Positions 9,061 to 20,787 of a stretch of 38,180 nucleotides of DNA are shown in pieces (position 1 is the stretch's first letter; every line of letters begins with the position of its first letter). The position numbers were made by a program, and so were the translations under genes. This DNA comes from Shewanella surugensis (GTDB lineage: Bacteria; Pseudomonadota; Gammaproteobacteria; Enterobacterales; Shewanellaceae): the NCBI RefSeq assembly GCF_023284005.1, contig NZ_JAKIKS010000050.1, forward strand, positions 1-38,180. Direction: 5' to 3'. The notes beneath the pieces are model-generated. The model saw nothing but the letters and a program-made list of their open reading frames with translations. It was not told the DNA's origin and made no database searches.

Positions 9061-9408
9061 GTTAGACTACCATAAATAAAAAACCGAGGGATCATAGGAG
9101 TAAAGTGAATAATACGCAAGCCAATCCCGCATTAAAATGACGCCAATGACAATCCAAACGCTTCTTTGATGCACTTTACAATACTCGCCACGGTTAAAGA
9201 GGATCAAATCGGTCTCATAACACGATCAATAATGCCACGACTAACATGGCTCGTAGACTGGCAGTAGAAGCAGGGCGGATAGATACACCACCTAAAAAAA
9301 CGTAAATAAGGAATGACCACCCACAGGAAAGACCTCGCTGGACGCCTTCCTCGTTAGTTGACCAAACAAAAAGACAACAACCATCATAATTGCGGTTAAC
9401 CAACGTCG
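9061..9408. other. Intergenic region, no supported gene
   Basis: Lies between two minus-strand genes. On the minus strand hydrophobic stretches occur in two different frames, for example MMVVVFLFGQLTRKAS near 9344-9391 before a stop, and a 62-codon frame at 9215-9403. Neither has a start signal or a recognisable family. It may be the residue of a small membrane-protein gene, or chance. Confidence 0.3.
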
Positions 9409-10113
9409 CTATAGCCCTAGCGAATGTAACAGTTCATCCGCTTCATCCGCTTGACTATGACGCCCATTTTCTGTTGTTGCGAGCTTAACAGTACGATCCA
9501 TTATTTGTTTACCGTGGGTTTCAAGCAGTCTATCTGGATCTTGTTCTTTATGATCAATCTCATGATTGAGTGAAATAAACTCAGTCTTATCCATAGCGAA
9601 TTCAAGATAGAAACTATGATTATTTCCTGTTTTAAAGGCCACCCGACGGGAAATCGCTTCCGTTAAATTGGTATCAACCGATAAGGTGATTTCTTTATTA
9701 ATAGTCAGCATCTTAGGCTGACTTTGACTGATCGATGATTGCAGTTCCTGACTCACTTTATTAATAAAATCACCGAGTATTTGATTCATTAATTCACCCA
9801 TTACATTCGCCACTTCATCTGAAGTATGCGAAAACGCTAACTCTGACTCAGGCATGCCCATTTGCATCATATAGGCCCGATAGATCTCAATGGCTGAAGG
9901 TGCTGAAAAGTTAATCACCACCAAACCTGAAAAACCGCCATCAAAGATTGAAAAACAACCTAAATCAGGTTTTAAGCACGTTCGCGTAATACTCTGCACC
10001 ATTCCCGCGTGGGTTACATCTGTGCTGGTGGCTGTCGATAATATATGTGATACCGAATGGCAAAGCTTAAGTAAAATATCTTGAGGAGTCACAACAGGTA
10101 TACTCGGGATCAT
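9409..10113 (-). CDS. CheX-like domain protein, probably DUF3334 family
   Basis: Soluble cytoplasmic protein of 234 residues. Its central part (about 50-165) has the look of a CheX/CheC-type fold: a beta strand FSGLVVINFSAPSAIEIY, then a helix SDEVANVMGELMNQILGDFINKV with the conserved E..N pattern, then an amphipathic strand region. I believe this matches the DUF3334 family of Vibrio and Shewanella, which is of unknown function. CheX and CheC members are CheY-P phosphatases, but the phosphatase ExxN signature is only approximate here, so that activity is not claimed. The C-terminus (about 200-234) is charged and probably flexible. No chemotaxis gene is nearby. ATG 10113 has GGAATGG just upstream. 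Confidence 0.6.
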   Translation of the reverse strand: MIPSIPVVTPQDILLKLCHSVSHILSTATSTDVTHAGMVQSITRTCLKPDLGCFSIFDGGFSGLVVINFSAPSAIEIYRAYMMQMGMPESELAFSHTSDEVANVMGELMNQILGDFINKVSQELQSSISQSQPKMLTINKEITLSVDTNLTEAISRRVAFKTGNNHSFYLEFAMDKTEFISLNHEIDHKEQDPDRLLETHGKQIMDRTVKLATTENGRHSQADEADELLHSLGL

Positions 10114-10316
10114 AATCCATTCCAGTGGTTAATAGCTGACATTCATTATTATTATTTTGGCTATATTAGCGAAAAAGAACAAAGAGTTCATCATAAAAAA
10201 CAAATAAATAGCAAATATTGAATTCTTTTCATTTTAATTTATTATCTCACTGAACAAACATCATTATCCCTCTATCTAATACGAATATTAAGTCAACGGC
10301 TTATTATGCGAGTGCT

Positions 10317-10466
10317 ATGATTAATGAACGCTTATCAATAGATAAGTGTTTTCACTTCAATACCACACTGTCCATTAAAAAAGATGGACGAGAGACCGAG
10401 TCAATCACACAGACAGACTATGACGAGAATATTGACCCTAAGGACACACGACAATTAATGGCATAA
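10317..10466 (+). CDS. Small hypothetical protein (49 residues)
   Basis: An ATG-started frame of 49 codons that ends 13 bases before the ACT-domain gene. The product is hydrophilic and charged, with no membrane segment and a balanced composition (for example TETESITQTDYDE-like acidic stretch near residues 31-40), which is more protein-like than the surrounding AT-rich DNA. The ribosome binding site is weak (GAG at 10310-10312). It belongs to no family I recognise and could be a chance frame or a leader peptide for the next gene. Confidence 0.25.
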   Translation: MINERLSIDKCFHFNTTLSIKKDGRETESITQTDYDENIDPKDTRQLMA

Positions 10467-10479
10467 GACAAGGTATCAC

Positions 10480-10878
10480 ATGGCAAAAATGACACTTGCG
10501 GTACATGCTCAAATCTTCTGCATTCATAGTTTTGAACCTGAAGAGCCCATACCTTCCGACGTCTTCACTCAAGAAATGTATTTTATTGGAAAAACCAAAG
10601 ATGAGATCTCCATTGTCGTCCCAGAACACCTCGATATAAATAGTCGAGAATGTGAACCGGGTTGGCGCTGTATCGAAGTGATTGGTCCTCTGGGGTTTTC
10701 AATGACAGGACTACTATCCAAAGTATCAGGCATTTTAGCCAAAAAAAAGATCAGCATTTTTGCCATTTCAACTTTTGATACCGACTACATTTTAGTCAAG
10801 AATCACGATCTCGACTGCGCGATTTGCTCACTGAAAAAAAACCAGTACCATATTATTGACGTCCCTAACCATCAATAA
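10480..10878 (+). CDS. ACT domain-containing protein
   Basis: Small cytoplasmic protein of 132 residues with a C-terminal ACT domain, the ligand-binding module that usually senses amino acids. The N-terminal half (MTLAVHAQIFCIHSF..., then DEISIVVPE) and the second half (WRCIEVIGPLGFSMTGLLSKVSGILAKKKISIFAISTFDTDYILVK, about 66-109) match the tandem layout of the stand-alone bacterial ACT proteins. The segment GLLSKVSGILAKKKISIFAIST is the typical ACT helix-strand. ATG 10480 has AAGG six bases upstream. Its ligand is unknown. Confidence 0.8.
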   Translation: MAKMTLAVHAQIFCIHSFEPEEPIPSDVFTQEMYFIGKTKDEISIVVPEHLDINSRECEPGWRCIEVIGPLGFSMTGLLSKVSGILAKKKISIFAISTFDTDYILVKNHDLDCAICSLKKNQYHIIDVPNHQ

Positions 10879-11282
10879 TAAATAATAGTATAAAACAGTG
10901 ACTTATTATATAGATCACATTAAAAACTCGGATCGATCTGGAATAAAAAAGCTTTTAAACCCATCCTGATGAGATCATAAAATGACTCGCTTCGGTGTTG
11001 CATCACATCAAAAGAGCCTACATTCCTTCAATTATGCATCTTAAATTGAACCATTGAACACACTCTGAAATGCGTTTTTCCAAGTAGTTTCGTATAAAGA
11101 GAGTATACTCAAAGAGATAGCCAGCTAAGATTGAATAAACGTCTTAGCTGTAAACAAAATTTAATCTCATCATCCTATTAAAGTCGTATTATCAATACCT
11201 TCATAATATCGTACTTTATCTCTCTACTGAGCAACGTAAGGATAAGTCATACTATTCATACAATAGACAATAGGCCCTAACA
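10879..11282. other. Intergenic region upstream of the PTS genes
   Basis: No gene. This must contain the ptsHI promoter. Two foldbacks at 11101-11150 are listed separately. I looked for a cAMP-CRP site (GTGA, 8 bases, TCAC) and found only badly spaced halves near 10899-10919. Confidence 0.4.
11101..11150. promoter_or_regulatory. Paired palindromes upstream of ptsH
   Basis: A perfect 10-base palindrome, GAGTATACTC (11101-11110), is followed by a 9-base inverted repeat, CAGCTAAGA (11122-11130) and TCTTAGCTG (11142-11150), with an 11-base loop. They lie 133-182 bases before the HPr start. They could be operator sites, a leader hairpin, or the terminator of the ACT gene, though no T run follows. 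No known regulator motif was recognised. Confidence 0.35.
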
Positions 11283-11543
11283 ATGAAATATGAAAAGTCA
11301 GTGATTATCACAGCACAACACGGACTCCATACTCGCCCAGCAGCGCTATTAGTTAAGCAAGCGAAAAGCTATTCATGTGATATATTCATTCTGTGTCAGG
11401 GCAAGCAAGCCAGTGCAAAAAGTCTCTTTAAATTACAAACATTAGGCTTATATCACGGCATCCAAGTCACGGTGATGGCTGAAGGCGAAAATGCGCAAAC
11501 CGCTGTTGAGGATGTCTCTAACCTCCTTTTGAAACTAAGTTAG
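11283..11543 (+). CDS. ptsH: Phosphocarrier protein HPr
   Basis: Cytoplasmic phosphocarrier of the sugar phosphotransferase system: it takes phosphate from enzyme I on His and hands it to EIIA proteins. The active site HGLHTRPA has His16, and the second conserved block SAKSLFKLQTLGL has Ser47, the equivalent of Ser46. Length 86 is typical. The stop is nine bases before ptsI, so the two are co-transcribed. The sequence is close to the enterobacterial type. Regulation is probably from the 404-base upstream region, which holds two palindromes. Confidence 0.95.
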   Translation: MKYEKSVIITAQHGLHTRPAALLVKQAKSYSCDIFILCQGKQASAKSLFKLQTLGLYHGIQVTVMAEGENAQTAVEDVSNLLLKLS

Positions 11544-11552
11544 GAGCCCATT

Positions 11553-13259
11553 ATGCCATTATCAGGTATCGTCGTTTCTCCAGGGATCGCATTTGGCAAT
11601 GCGTTACATCTGCATTTACATCCTGAAAAACGTGATTACCATTTGCTGCCATTGAATCAAATAGAAAAAGAAAAACAAACACTCATTCAAGTCATTGACC
11701 ACAAAAAAAACCAATTGCTGCAACATTTACAACGACTTCCCGCTTCCTCTCACAACTATCAATTGATTGAAGCCGATTTATTATTGTTAGACGATGATGA
11801 ACTAATCCAAAATATTTGTGCCGAAATTGAACGTTTTCAACTCTGCGCAGCGGTGGCCATTGAGCGGATATTTTCCTACCAAGCGGCAGAAATAAATGCA
11901 TTAGATGATCATTACCTCACCAATCGCTCTCAAGACATCCTATCCCTAGCCAGTCGTCTCATTGATCAAATTAATGGTGCTCATAACGTTGAACTGAGTA
12001 AAATCGATGAACCCACTATTTTATTAGCCAGCGATATCACTCCGGCTGAATTTTCAATGTTACCGCTTAAATACATTACCGCCCTCGTATTAAAAACCGG
12101 CGGTATCACCAGTCATACTGCCATTTTAGCCAGAAGCGCGGGGATCCCCGCCCTCTTTGATTGTCCTTTTGACCAAGAGAGTATCACCAATCACCAAGTC
12201 TTAGCCCTCGATGCCTTAGCCGGTAAGCTCTATGTCGCCCCAAATGAGTCCATTTTAAGCCGTTTAACACAATTAAAAAAAACCACGCTAAAACAAAAAC
12301 AACAACTGCTTAAATTTAAACACCGACAAACTCAAACCATCGATGGCCATGAAATACCGCTGCTGGTCAATATTGGTTCCATTAATGAAACCACCCACTT
12401 AAACGACATGGGAGTGGAAGGAATAGGCTTATTCAGAACAGAATTTATGCTGATGAATACCAAGAGTGCTCCTAGTGAAAATAAGCAATACCGACTCTAT
12501 AGTGACATTCTTCACCTATTAAATGGCAAGCTCTTTACCATTAGAACCTTAGATATCGGTGCTGAAAAAGCCCTGCCTTTTCTTAATAGCTTACCCGAAG
12601 AAAACCCTGCATTGGGTTTAAGAGGGATCCGCTACACATTACAACACACTTCTTTACTGGTAACACAAGTTCGAGCCGTTTTAAGAGCGGCTCAATATGG
12701 GCCTATCCGCTTGATGTTCCCCATGATAAACCAAGTTGAAGAACTCGAAGCCATATTCGACATTATTAACCAATGCCAAACTCAACTCACCCAAGACCAT
12801 GTCACTTTCGGTCAACTCAGCTATGGTATTGTTGTCGAAACCCCCGCAGCAGTGATGAATTTAGCGTCTATGCTGCCAAAATTAGACTTCATTAGTATCG
12901 GTACAAATGACTTAACACAATATGCCATGGCAGCGGATAGGGGCAACCCACTCTTTACCAGAGATTACCCTTCATTATCGCCAGCAATATTAAGCTTTAT
13001 CCACCTGATCATCTCAACGGCGCAAGCTCATAATACCCAAGTGAGCCTTTGTGGTGAGCTCGCAAGCGATCCTCATGTCGCCCCTTTACTCATTGGCATG
13101 GGAGTCAATGAACTCAGTGTTAATTTACCCGCCATTCTCGAAATCAAATCAGCCCTGAGTAACATCAGTTATGCTCAATGTCATTTATTAGCACAAAAAG
13201 CACTCAGCTTGGTCACCATAAAAGCATTGCATGCGTGTGTTTATACCCAAGCTACTTGA
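11553..13259 (+). CDS. ptsI: PTS enzyme I (phosphoenolpyruvate-protein phosphotransferase)
   Basis: First enzyme of the PTS: it moves phosphate from phosphoenolpyruvate onto its own His and then to HPr. The N-terminal domain starts with LSGIVVSPGIAFG. The phosphohistidine motif GGITSHTAILARSAGIPAL has His188. The C-terminal PEP-binding barrel shows EGIGLFRTEFMLM, LDIGAEKALPF, the RLMFPMINQVEE block, GTNDLTQYAMAADRGNP and the LCGELASDP catalytic Cys region. Length 568 is close to E. coli (575). ATG 11553 has GGAG six to seven bases upstream. The last residues differ from E. coli, which is normal for this region. Confidence 0.95.
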   Translation: MPLSGIVVSPGIAFGNALHLHLHPEKRDYHLLPLNQIEKEKQTLIQVIDHKKNQLLQHLQRLPASSHNYQLIEADLLLLDDDELIQNICAEIERFQLCAAVAIERIFSYQAAEINALDDHYLTNRSQDILSLASRLIDQINGAHNVELSKIDEPTILLASDITPAEFSMLPLKYITALVLKTGGITSHTAILARSAGIPALFDCPFDQESITNHQVLALDALAGKLYVAPNESILSRLTQLKKTTLKQKQQLLKFKHRQTQTIDGHEIPLLVNIGSINETTHLNDMGVEGIGLFRTEFMLMNTKSAPSENKQYRLYSDILHLLNGKLFTIRTLDIGAEKALPFLNSLPEENPALGLRGIRYTLQHTSLLVTQVRAVLRAAQYGPIRLMFPMINQVEELEAIFDIINQCQTQLTQDHVTFGQLSYGIVVETPAAVMNLASMLPKLDFISIGTNDLTQYAMAADRGNPLFTRDYPSLSPAILSFIHLIISTAQAHNTQVSLCGELASDPHVAPLLIGMGVNELSVNLPAILEIKSALSNISYAQCHLLAQKALSLVTIKALHACVYTQAT

Positions 13260-13640
13260 AGATATAAAGTTCAGCTAATGCCTGCATGGCTCAATAGTCC
13301 ATTCATAAGCAAAATGCCTCTTAAGATTAAACTATCTTAAGGTACCCCTCAAAGTGCACGAGAAAATGTTAAAATAAGCCTCTTTTCATTACCAATATAA
13401 AACACTGTCGATACAATAATGACACCGTGAAGGTGATCTCTGCGCCACACTCGTTTTGTCATGGCACATAAAAATAGATAGTGATAGTCTCAACCTATAC
13501 AATGAAAAGAATACAATGATAGAAAAGATGCTCAACAAGTGGGGGCACAAGAAAAATAATCAGCCCCAGTCGACCTGAAAATAGCCATTTCAGTGTCACT
13601 TGGACAGAGCTAATATACCTAGAGGCTAAGAGGGTAAAGT
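13260..13640. other. Intergenic region between ptsI and crr
   Basis: No gene. An 8-base inverted repeat, CTTAAGAT (13320-13327) and ATCTTAAG (13334-13341), lies 61 bases after ptsI but has no T run. Near 13540-13575 a G-rich and a C-rich tract (GGGGGC and GCCCC) can pair around a long loop. The 381-base separation suggests that crr can be transcribed from its own promoter. Confidence 0.4.
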
Positions 13641-14150
13641 ATGGGATTTTTAAGCCGAATTAAACGATTAGTTTCAGGGCAAACCACACGTATAGGCAAC
13701 GTTGATATTTATGCACCGTTATCAGGCAAGATCGTTGCAATAGAAGCCGTTCCCGATCCTGTTTTTTCTGAAAAAATTGTGGGGGATGGTTTAGCGATTG
13801 AACCTAGAGGCGATAAAATTCTCGCCCCAATCGATGGAAGAATAGGAAAGATTTTTGAAACAAATCATGCCTTTAGTATTGAATCGCCACAAGGATTAGA
13901 AATTTTTGTTCACTTTGGTATTGGTACTGTTGAGCTACGAGGCGTAGGCTTTACCCGTTTGGCTGAAGAAGGACAAGAAGTCAAAAGCGGTGATCCCATT
14001 CTCTCTTTTGATTTAGCGTATCTAAAACAACATGTTGACAGTATACTCACCCCCGTTTTATTAGCTAACATGGAAGATATACAAGGATTAGAAAAACGCC
14101 ATGGTTATGTTGAAGCCGGTAAAGATGTGATTTTTTCAGCCATACTTTAG
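13641..14150 (+). CDS. crr: PTS glucose-specific EIIA component
   Basis: Cytoplasmic EIIA-Glc: receives phosphate from HPr and passes it to EIIB, and in enteric bacteria also regulates adenylate cyclase and sugar permeases. Phosphorylated His91 lies in LEIFVHFGIGTVEL and the supporting His76 in TNHAFSIES. The N-terminal amphipathic segment MGFLSRIKRLV resembles the membrane-contact helix of the E. coli protein. Length 169 equals the usual size. GAGGG precedes ATG 13641 closely. It completes the ptsH-ptsI-crr set, although it is 381 bases away. Confidence 0.95.
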   Translation: MGFLSRIKRLVSGQTTRIGNVDIYAPLSGKIVAIEAVPDPVFSEKIVGDGLAIEPRGDKILAPIDGRIGKIFETNHAFSIESPQGLEIFVHFGIGTVELRGVGFTRLAEEGQEVKSGDPILSFDLAYLKQHVDSILTPVLLANMEDIQGLEKRHGYVEAGKDVIFSAIL

Positions 14151-14459
14151 AGCCTAATCCGACAGAACATTGAAAAAAGAAATAGGCAGCCGCAAATGAT
14201 CCACCGACGGCGTATAAAGACATATTTCAACTCATTCGGGTTTAACCGTATAAAAAAACAACATCCAAGATATTTCCTTCACTTTGCCGTGGAATAAACC
14301 GGTTTCCCTATTGAGTCGTTAATATGAGGATGCCACAATAGGCATCTTTAGTCCATGGGACGTTACTCATGGCACTTTGATCAGTGAACAGTAATGTGAG
14401 AGACACCCGCACATTATGTTAAAAAAGCGATGCATCACCCTTAATACGGAGTAATCCAC
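14151..14459. other. Intergenic region between crr and the yffB-dapE operon
   Basis: No gene seen. It holds a 10-base palindrome AAACCGGTTT (14296-14305) and a weak terminator-like hairpin, GATGCC (14329-14334) and GGCATC (14341-14346) followed by TTTA. The downstream operon promoter should be here. Confidence 0.4.
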
Positions 14460-14804
14460 TTGACATTATTTGGCATTAAAAACTGTGATACCGTTCGTAA
14501 AGCACAAAAATTTATTGAGGCAAACAAACTAGCGGTTGATTTTCATGATTTTAGACAAGATGGATTGACTCGAGAACAGCTTGAGCATTGGGCGAGTCTC
14601 ACCGACTGGACACTATTATTCAATAAGCGTAGTACCAGTTTCCGCGCTTTATCCGAAGACGATAAAAACGATATTAATCAAGAAAAAGCCATCGACTTAA
14701 TGCTAGCAAATCCAACCCTCATTAAGCGCCCCGTACTGGTAGAACAAGATAAACTCATGCTAGGGTTTAAAGAAGCAGATTATAAGGCGTGGTTTAATTT
14801 ATGA
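14460..14804 (+). CDS. yffB: ArsC/Spx-family reductase-like protein (YffB-like)
   Basis: Thioredoxin-fold protein of the ArsC family. A single Cys9 in KNCDTVRKA replaces the CxxC of Spx, and the central part reads [14 protein letters not shown], as in E. coli YffB. Length 114 is normal. YffB is thought to be a glutathione-dependent reductase, but the substrate is unknown. The start is TTG 14460 with GGAG eight bases upstream; no ATG serves better. Its stop overlaps the dapE start (ATGA), the same gene pairing as in E. coli, which supports the assignment. Confidence 0.85.
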   Translation: MTLFGIKNCDTVRKAQKFIEANKLAVDFHDFRQDGLTREQLEHWASLTDWTLLFNKRSTSFRALSEDDKNDINQEKAIDLMLANPTLIKRPVLVEQDKLMLGFKEADYKAWFNL

Positions 14805-15955
14805 GTCAATCAAACGATATAACCCCGCAACGTGACGTGTTGGCACTAACCAAGGATCTTATTTCCCGGCCATCGGTTACGCCTTTAGACGAAGGCTGTC
14901 AACAGCTTATGAGCGATAGACTCAACGCCTGTGGCTTTAACATTGAGTCTATGGTCTTTGAAGACACCACCAATATGTGGGCCCGACGAGGACATTCCCA
15001 TCCCGTTTTTTGTTTTGCTGGTCATACTGACGTGGTACCTACAGGCGATTTAAATCGCTGGCATACACCTCCTTTTGAGCCCGTTGTCATTGATGATTAT
15101 CTTTATGGCCGAGGCGCTGCCGATATGAAGGGCTCCTTAGCCGCGATGATTGTGGCCACAGAACGGTTTGTCGCTAAGCATCCTGATCATAAAGGCTCTA
15201 TTGCTTTTTTAATTACCAGCGATGAGGAAGGTCCCTTCATCAATGGAACCACTCGAGTCATTGATACCCTCGAAGCACGAAATGAGAAAATCACTTGGTC
15301 ATTAGTGGGTGAGCCTTCTTCCACACATAAATTGGGCGATATTGTCAAAAACGGTCGCCGAGGCAGTTTAACGGGCAACCTGACCGTCAAGGGTATTCAA
15401 GGCCATGTTGCCTACCCTCACCTCGCTGATAACCCGATCCACAATGCCGCCCCCGTATTAACGGAACTGGCGAATACGGTTTGGGATAAGGGTAATGATT
15501 TTTTTCCTCCTACCAGTTTTCAAATTGCCAATATCAATGGCGGAACCGGCGCCTCAAATGTGATCCCTGGCGATTTAACGATCATGTTTAATTTTCGCTA
15601 CTCGACCGAAGTCACAGCAGAAATACTCATAGAACGCGTCATTACATTATTCGATAAACATGAACTGAAGTATGATATTGACTGGATTTTTAATGGCTTA
15701 CCATTTTTAACCGATAATGGCCCTTTGCTCGACGCCACCCGTGATGCCATTAAAACAATCACCGGCTTAGACACCGATCCTCAAACCAGCGGCGGCACCT
15801 CAGATGGTCGCTTTATTGCGCCAACAGGCGCACAAGTCATCGAACTGGGTCCCGTTAATGCCACCATACATAAAGTCAATGAGTGTGTGAATATTGATGA
15901 TCTCGAGCAGTTAGCCTTATGTTATGAGCAGATTTTGGAAAATCTCTTGTGCTAA
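14801..15955 (+). CDS. dapE: Succinyl-diaminopimelate desuccinylase
   Basis: Cytoplasmic dizinc hydrolase of the lysine/diaminopimelate pathway: cleaves N-succinyl-LL-diaminopimelate to LL-diaminopimelate and succinate, feeding peptidoglycan and lysine synthesis. M20 family features: His75 and Asp77 in [12 protein letters not shown], bridging Asp108 in [10 protein letters not shown], the catalytic Glu142/Glu143 pair in [14 protein letters not shown], and the C-terminal ligand His in TIHKVNE. Length 384 is slightly above E. coli (375). It overlaps yffB by four bases and the next gene by seven, so all three are translationally coupled. Confidence 0.95.
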   Translation: MSQSNDITPQRDVLALTKDLISRPSVTPLDEGCQQLMSDRLNACGFNIESMVFEDTTNMWARRGHSHPVFCFAGHTDVVPTGDLNRWHTPPFEPVVIDDYLYGRGAADMKGSLAAMIVATERFVAKHPDHKGSIAFLITSDEEGPFINGTTRVIDTLEARNEKITWSLVGEPSSTHKLGDIVKNGRRGSLTGNLTVKGIQGHVAYPHLADNPIHNAAPVLTELANTVWDKGNDFFPPTSFQIANINGGTGASNVIPGDLTIMFNFRYSTEVTAEILIERVITLFDKHELKYDIDWIFNGLPFLTDNGPLLDATRDAIKTITGLDTDPQTSGGTSDGRFIAPTGAQVIELGPVNATIHKVNECVNIDDLEQLALCYEQILENLLC

Positions 15956-16623
15956 TCTCTCCTCTCGCCCTTTATGGTTTCGCACAAGATCACCTCAAAA
16001 CCTTTAGTGGCGGGCGCTTGGAAACGGACACCTTAGCCGCTTTTAACCTCATGCAAAAAGCGGCTAAAAAAGAGGGCATTCATCTCGACACCTGCTCAAC
16101 ATTTCGCGATTTTAACGCCCAGCAGGCCATTTGGGATAACAAAGCGCAAGGACTACGGCCTATTCTGGATAGCAATAATCAAACTGTAGAGATTAACGAT
16201 AAGTCTGACAATGAGATCATCGATTTAATTTTACGCTGGTCAGCCCTTCCTGGTACCTCACGTCATCATTGGGGCACGGACTTAGATGTGTTTGATAGTC
16301 GTGCTATCAAACAATGCCAATTACAGCTTATTGACAGCGAATACCATGAACATGGCCCTTGCTATGCACTATATCAATGGCTGCAAAAATACGCTTCACA
16401 CTATGGCTTTTATTTTCCCTATCAAATCGGATTAAGCGGCGTCAGTCCAGAGCCTTGGCATTTAAGTTATTATCCGCTTTCAGCAAAACTCCTTAAACAG
16501 TTTGATCCCGACCAATTAGCCCATTTATTAGCGCAGAGCCATATACAATTAAAGCACGCCTTATTGCCTCGGCTGGGGCCCTTAGTTAACGAATATGTTT
16601 TACGTGTCGCACCCTGTCCTTAG
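15949..16623 (+). CDS. M15-family (VanY-like) zinc peptidase
   Basis: Probable D-Ala-D-Ala carboxypeptidase-type zinc enzyme acting on peptidoglycan peptides. The family zinc motif SxHxxGxxxD is seen as Ser104, His106, Gly109 and Asp113 in [10 protein letters not shown], and the third ligand is His171 in EPWHLSYY. Length is 224. There is no signal peptide, so if it acts on the wall it must leave by another route; otherwise it works on cytoplasmic muropeptides. It starts with GTG 15949 and overlaps the end of dapE by seven bases. Being coupled to dapE, a precursor enzyme for peptidoglycan, fits a cell-wall role. Confidence 0.85.
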   Translation: MLISPLALYGFAQDHLKTFSGGRLETDTLAAFNLMQKAAKKEGIHLDTCSTFRDFNAQQAIWDNKAQGLRPILDSNNQTVEINDKSDNEIIDLILRWSALPGTSRHHWGTDLDVFDSRAIKQCQLQLIDSEYHEHGPCYALYQWLQKYASHYGFYFPYQIGLSGVSPEPWHLSYYPLSAKLLKQFDPDQLAHLLAQSHIQLKHALLPRLGPLVNEYVLRVAPCP

Positions 16624-16766
16624 CATTGATAACGTAAACAGGTCGTTAAAGACAATCACAATAAAGCAATAGATTGATAAGACACTCTTTCTATCTCACT
16701 GAATAGACCAGCTCTAGCGTAAAGAGTGCTAAGATAATGACAGAATAATCATCAGAGTGAAGTAAA

Positions 16767-17381
16767 ATGAAGCTACTAAAGCCTTTATTTGATAATAATC
16801 GCCGCTGGGCTGAGCGTATTGTTAAAGAAGACCCACAATTTTTTGAACAACTGGCCACCCAGCAACATCCTGAATACCTCTGGATAGGCTGCTCTGATAG
16901 CCGTGTGCCTTCTAATCAAATTATTGATCTCATGCCGGGTGAAGTCTTTGTACATCGCAACATAGCCAATATGGTAATGCACACCGATCTCAATTGTTTG
17001 TCAGTGCTTCAATATGCCGTAGAGGTATTAAAAGTCAAACACATCATGGTCGTTGGTCACTACGGTTGTGGGGGCGTTAAAGCCGCAATGGGAACTGAAC
17101 GCTTAGGTCTGATTGATAACTGGCTTCACCCTATCCGAAATATTCACCGTTCACATCAACATAGTCTGTCAAAAATGAATGAAAAAGCGCGTTTTGACCG
17201 CCTATGTGAACTCAATGTGATTGAGCAAGTTGGCAATGTCACCGCCACCACCATCGTTCAAGATGCATGGCACCGAGGACAAAGCCTGGCGGTACATGGT
17301 TGGATTTACAGTATCGAAAATGGATTATTATCCGACTTAGACGTGACAGTCAATAAAGACAGCCTAACGGATGAAAAATGA
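16767..17381 (+). CDS. can: Beta-class carbonic anhydrase
   Basis: Zinc enzyme interconverting CO2 and bicarbonate in the cytoplasm, which supplies bicarbonate for carboxylases. Zinc ligands Cys42, His98 and Cys101 are in GCSDSRVPSN and GHYGCGGVK; the Asp44-Arg46 dyad is intact. Length 204 is close to E. coli Can (220). ATG 16767 follows a purine-rich GAGTGAAGT. It is monocistronic as far as can be seen, with a terminator-like hairpin 115 bases after the stop. Confidence 0.95.
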   Translation: MKLLKPLFDNNRRWAERIVKEDPQFFEQLATQQHPEYLWIGCSDSRVPSNQIIDLMPGEVFVHRNIANMVMHTDLNCLSVLQYAVEVLKVKHIMVVGHYGCGGVKAAMGTERLGLIDNWLHPIRNIHRSHQHSLSKMNEKARFDRLCELNVIEQVGNVTATTIVQDAWHRGQSLAVHGWIYSIENGLLSDLDVTVNKDSLTDEK

Positions 17382-17495
17382 TTAGCCCTTCATCAAGTAA
17401 ATCTGAGGTCCAATGAAACAAGAATGTCATTATTGTCGACATGCGGCCTGTTTTTACCCGCTTAGCGCTCAAAATATCACTATTCGTCCAATATT

Positions 17496-17518
17496 CGCGA
17501 AGAATACTCGCGCTTTTT
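17496..17518 (+). terminator. Probable rho-independent terminator after can
   Basis: CGCGA (17496-17500) pairs with TCGCG (17508-17512) around a 7-base loop and is followed by CTTTTT. It lies between the carbonic anhydrase gene and kdnA. Confidence 0.5.
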
Positions 17519-17561
17519 CCTCTATCACAGTTATAATCCCAACCATTATTTGAAATGTTAA

Positions 17562-19933
<2,372 letters not shown>

Positions 19934-20039
19934 TTCCCCTTTCGTCTTAAGGACATCAACGTCATCAAAGCCATTAGCACGACGTTGAGCATAAATGGGC
20001 TGCTTGCGGCCCTTCATATTTTGTAAAATAGGTAAATCA

Positions 20040-20777
20040 ATGAATGTCACTTTATTAATCCCTGCGCGCTATGGATCGAGTCGTTTTCCAGGTAAACCAT
20101 TGGCTCCCATTAATGGTAAACCCATGATACAACATGTCTATGAACGAGCGTCTTTAGCCAAAGGATTAAATCATATCTATGTCGCCACCGACGATGATAG
20201 AATTAAAGCGGCAGTCGAATCTTTTGGCGGTCAGGTCATAATGACCAGTCCTGAAGCGGCATCCGGTACCGATCGTATTGAAGACGCCATCACACAATTA
20301 GGATTAGAAGATGATGATTTAGTCATCAATCTTCAAGGCGATCAGCCTTTAATCGATCCCATTTCTATCGAACAGATCATTCGTTTATTTGAGCGTCACC
20401 CAGGTGAATTTGGAATGGCAACACTCGGATTTGAAATTACCGAAAAGCATGAGCTCGATGATCCTAAGCATGTCAAAATGGTATTCGATAATGACTTTCA
20501 CGCCTTATACTTTTCCCGTGCGCGTATTCCTTTTGGTCGTGATACCAATGAATATCCGGTTTATAAACATTTAGGTATTTATGCGTATACTCGGCAATTC
20601 GTCTCGACCTTTGCTAAGCTGCCTTTAGGGCGTTTAGAAGATCTCGAAAAGCTCGAACAGCTACGCGCTTTGGAATACGGTCATAAAATTAAAGTGGCTA
20701 TCAGTGCTTTTGATTCTCCAGAGGTGGACACACCCGAAGATATCAGGATCTGTGAAGCACGACTTGCCGTTGATTAA
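20040..20777 (+). CDS. kdsB: Kdo/Kdo8N cytidylyltransferase
   Basis: Activates the octulosonate sugar with CTP to the CMP-sugar used by the LPS transferase WaaA. In this context the substrate is expected to be Kdo8N rather than Kdo. The N-terminal CTP-binding motif [16 protein letters not shown] is at residues 5-20, followed by the [12 protein letters not shown] helix. [10 protein letters not shown] holds the metal-binding Asp. Length 245 is normal. ATG 20040 starts at [12 protein letters not shown] with AGG about seven bases upstream; the frame extends 15 codons further up but those do not resemble the family. It follows kdnB after 106 bases. Confidence 0.9.
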   Translation: MNVTLLIPARYGSSRFPGKPLAPINGKPMIQHVYERASLAKGLNHIYVATDDDRIKAAVESFGGQVIMTSPEAASGTDRIEDAITQLGLEDDDLVINLQGDQPLIDPISIEQIIRLFERHPGEFGMATLGFEITEKHELDDPKHVKMVFDNDFHALYFSRARIPFGRDTNEYPVYKHLGIYAYTRQFVSTFAKLPLGRLEDLEKLEQLRALEYGHKIKVAISAFDSPEVDTPEDIRICEARLAVD

Positions 20778-20787
20778 CAGCCTTTAC

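Noticed and set aside
9215..9403. 62-codon minus-strand frame with a hydrophobic C-terminus
   Set aside because: No start signal and no recognisable family; hydrophobic text also appears in the neighbouring frame, as expected for non-coding or decayed DNA.
10899..10919. Possible cAMP-CRP site (GTGA...TCAC) upstream of ptsH
   Set aside because: The half-sites are 13 bases apart instead of 8, so it does not fit the CRP consensus.
11149..11166. Possible HexR-type site before ptsHI (TGTAA...AATTTAA)
   Set aside because: Only the left half matches the expected palindrome.
17413..17553. 46-codon frame with a Cys/His-rich start (CHYCRHAAC) and GAGG before its ATG, between can and kdnA
   Set aside because: A terminator-like hairpin with a T run (17496-17518) lies inside it, the second half looks random, and no family is recognised. 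It remains a weak candidate only.
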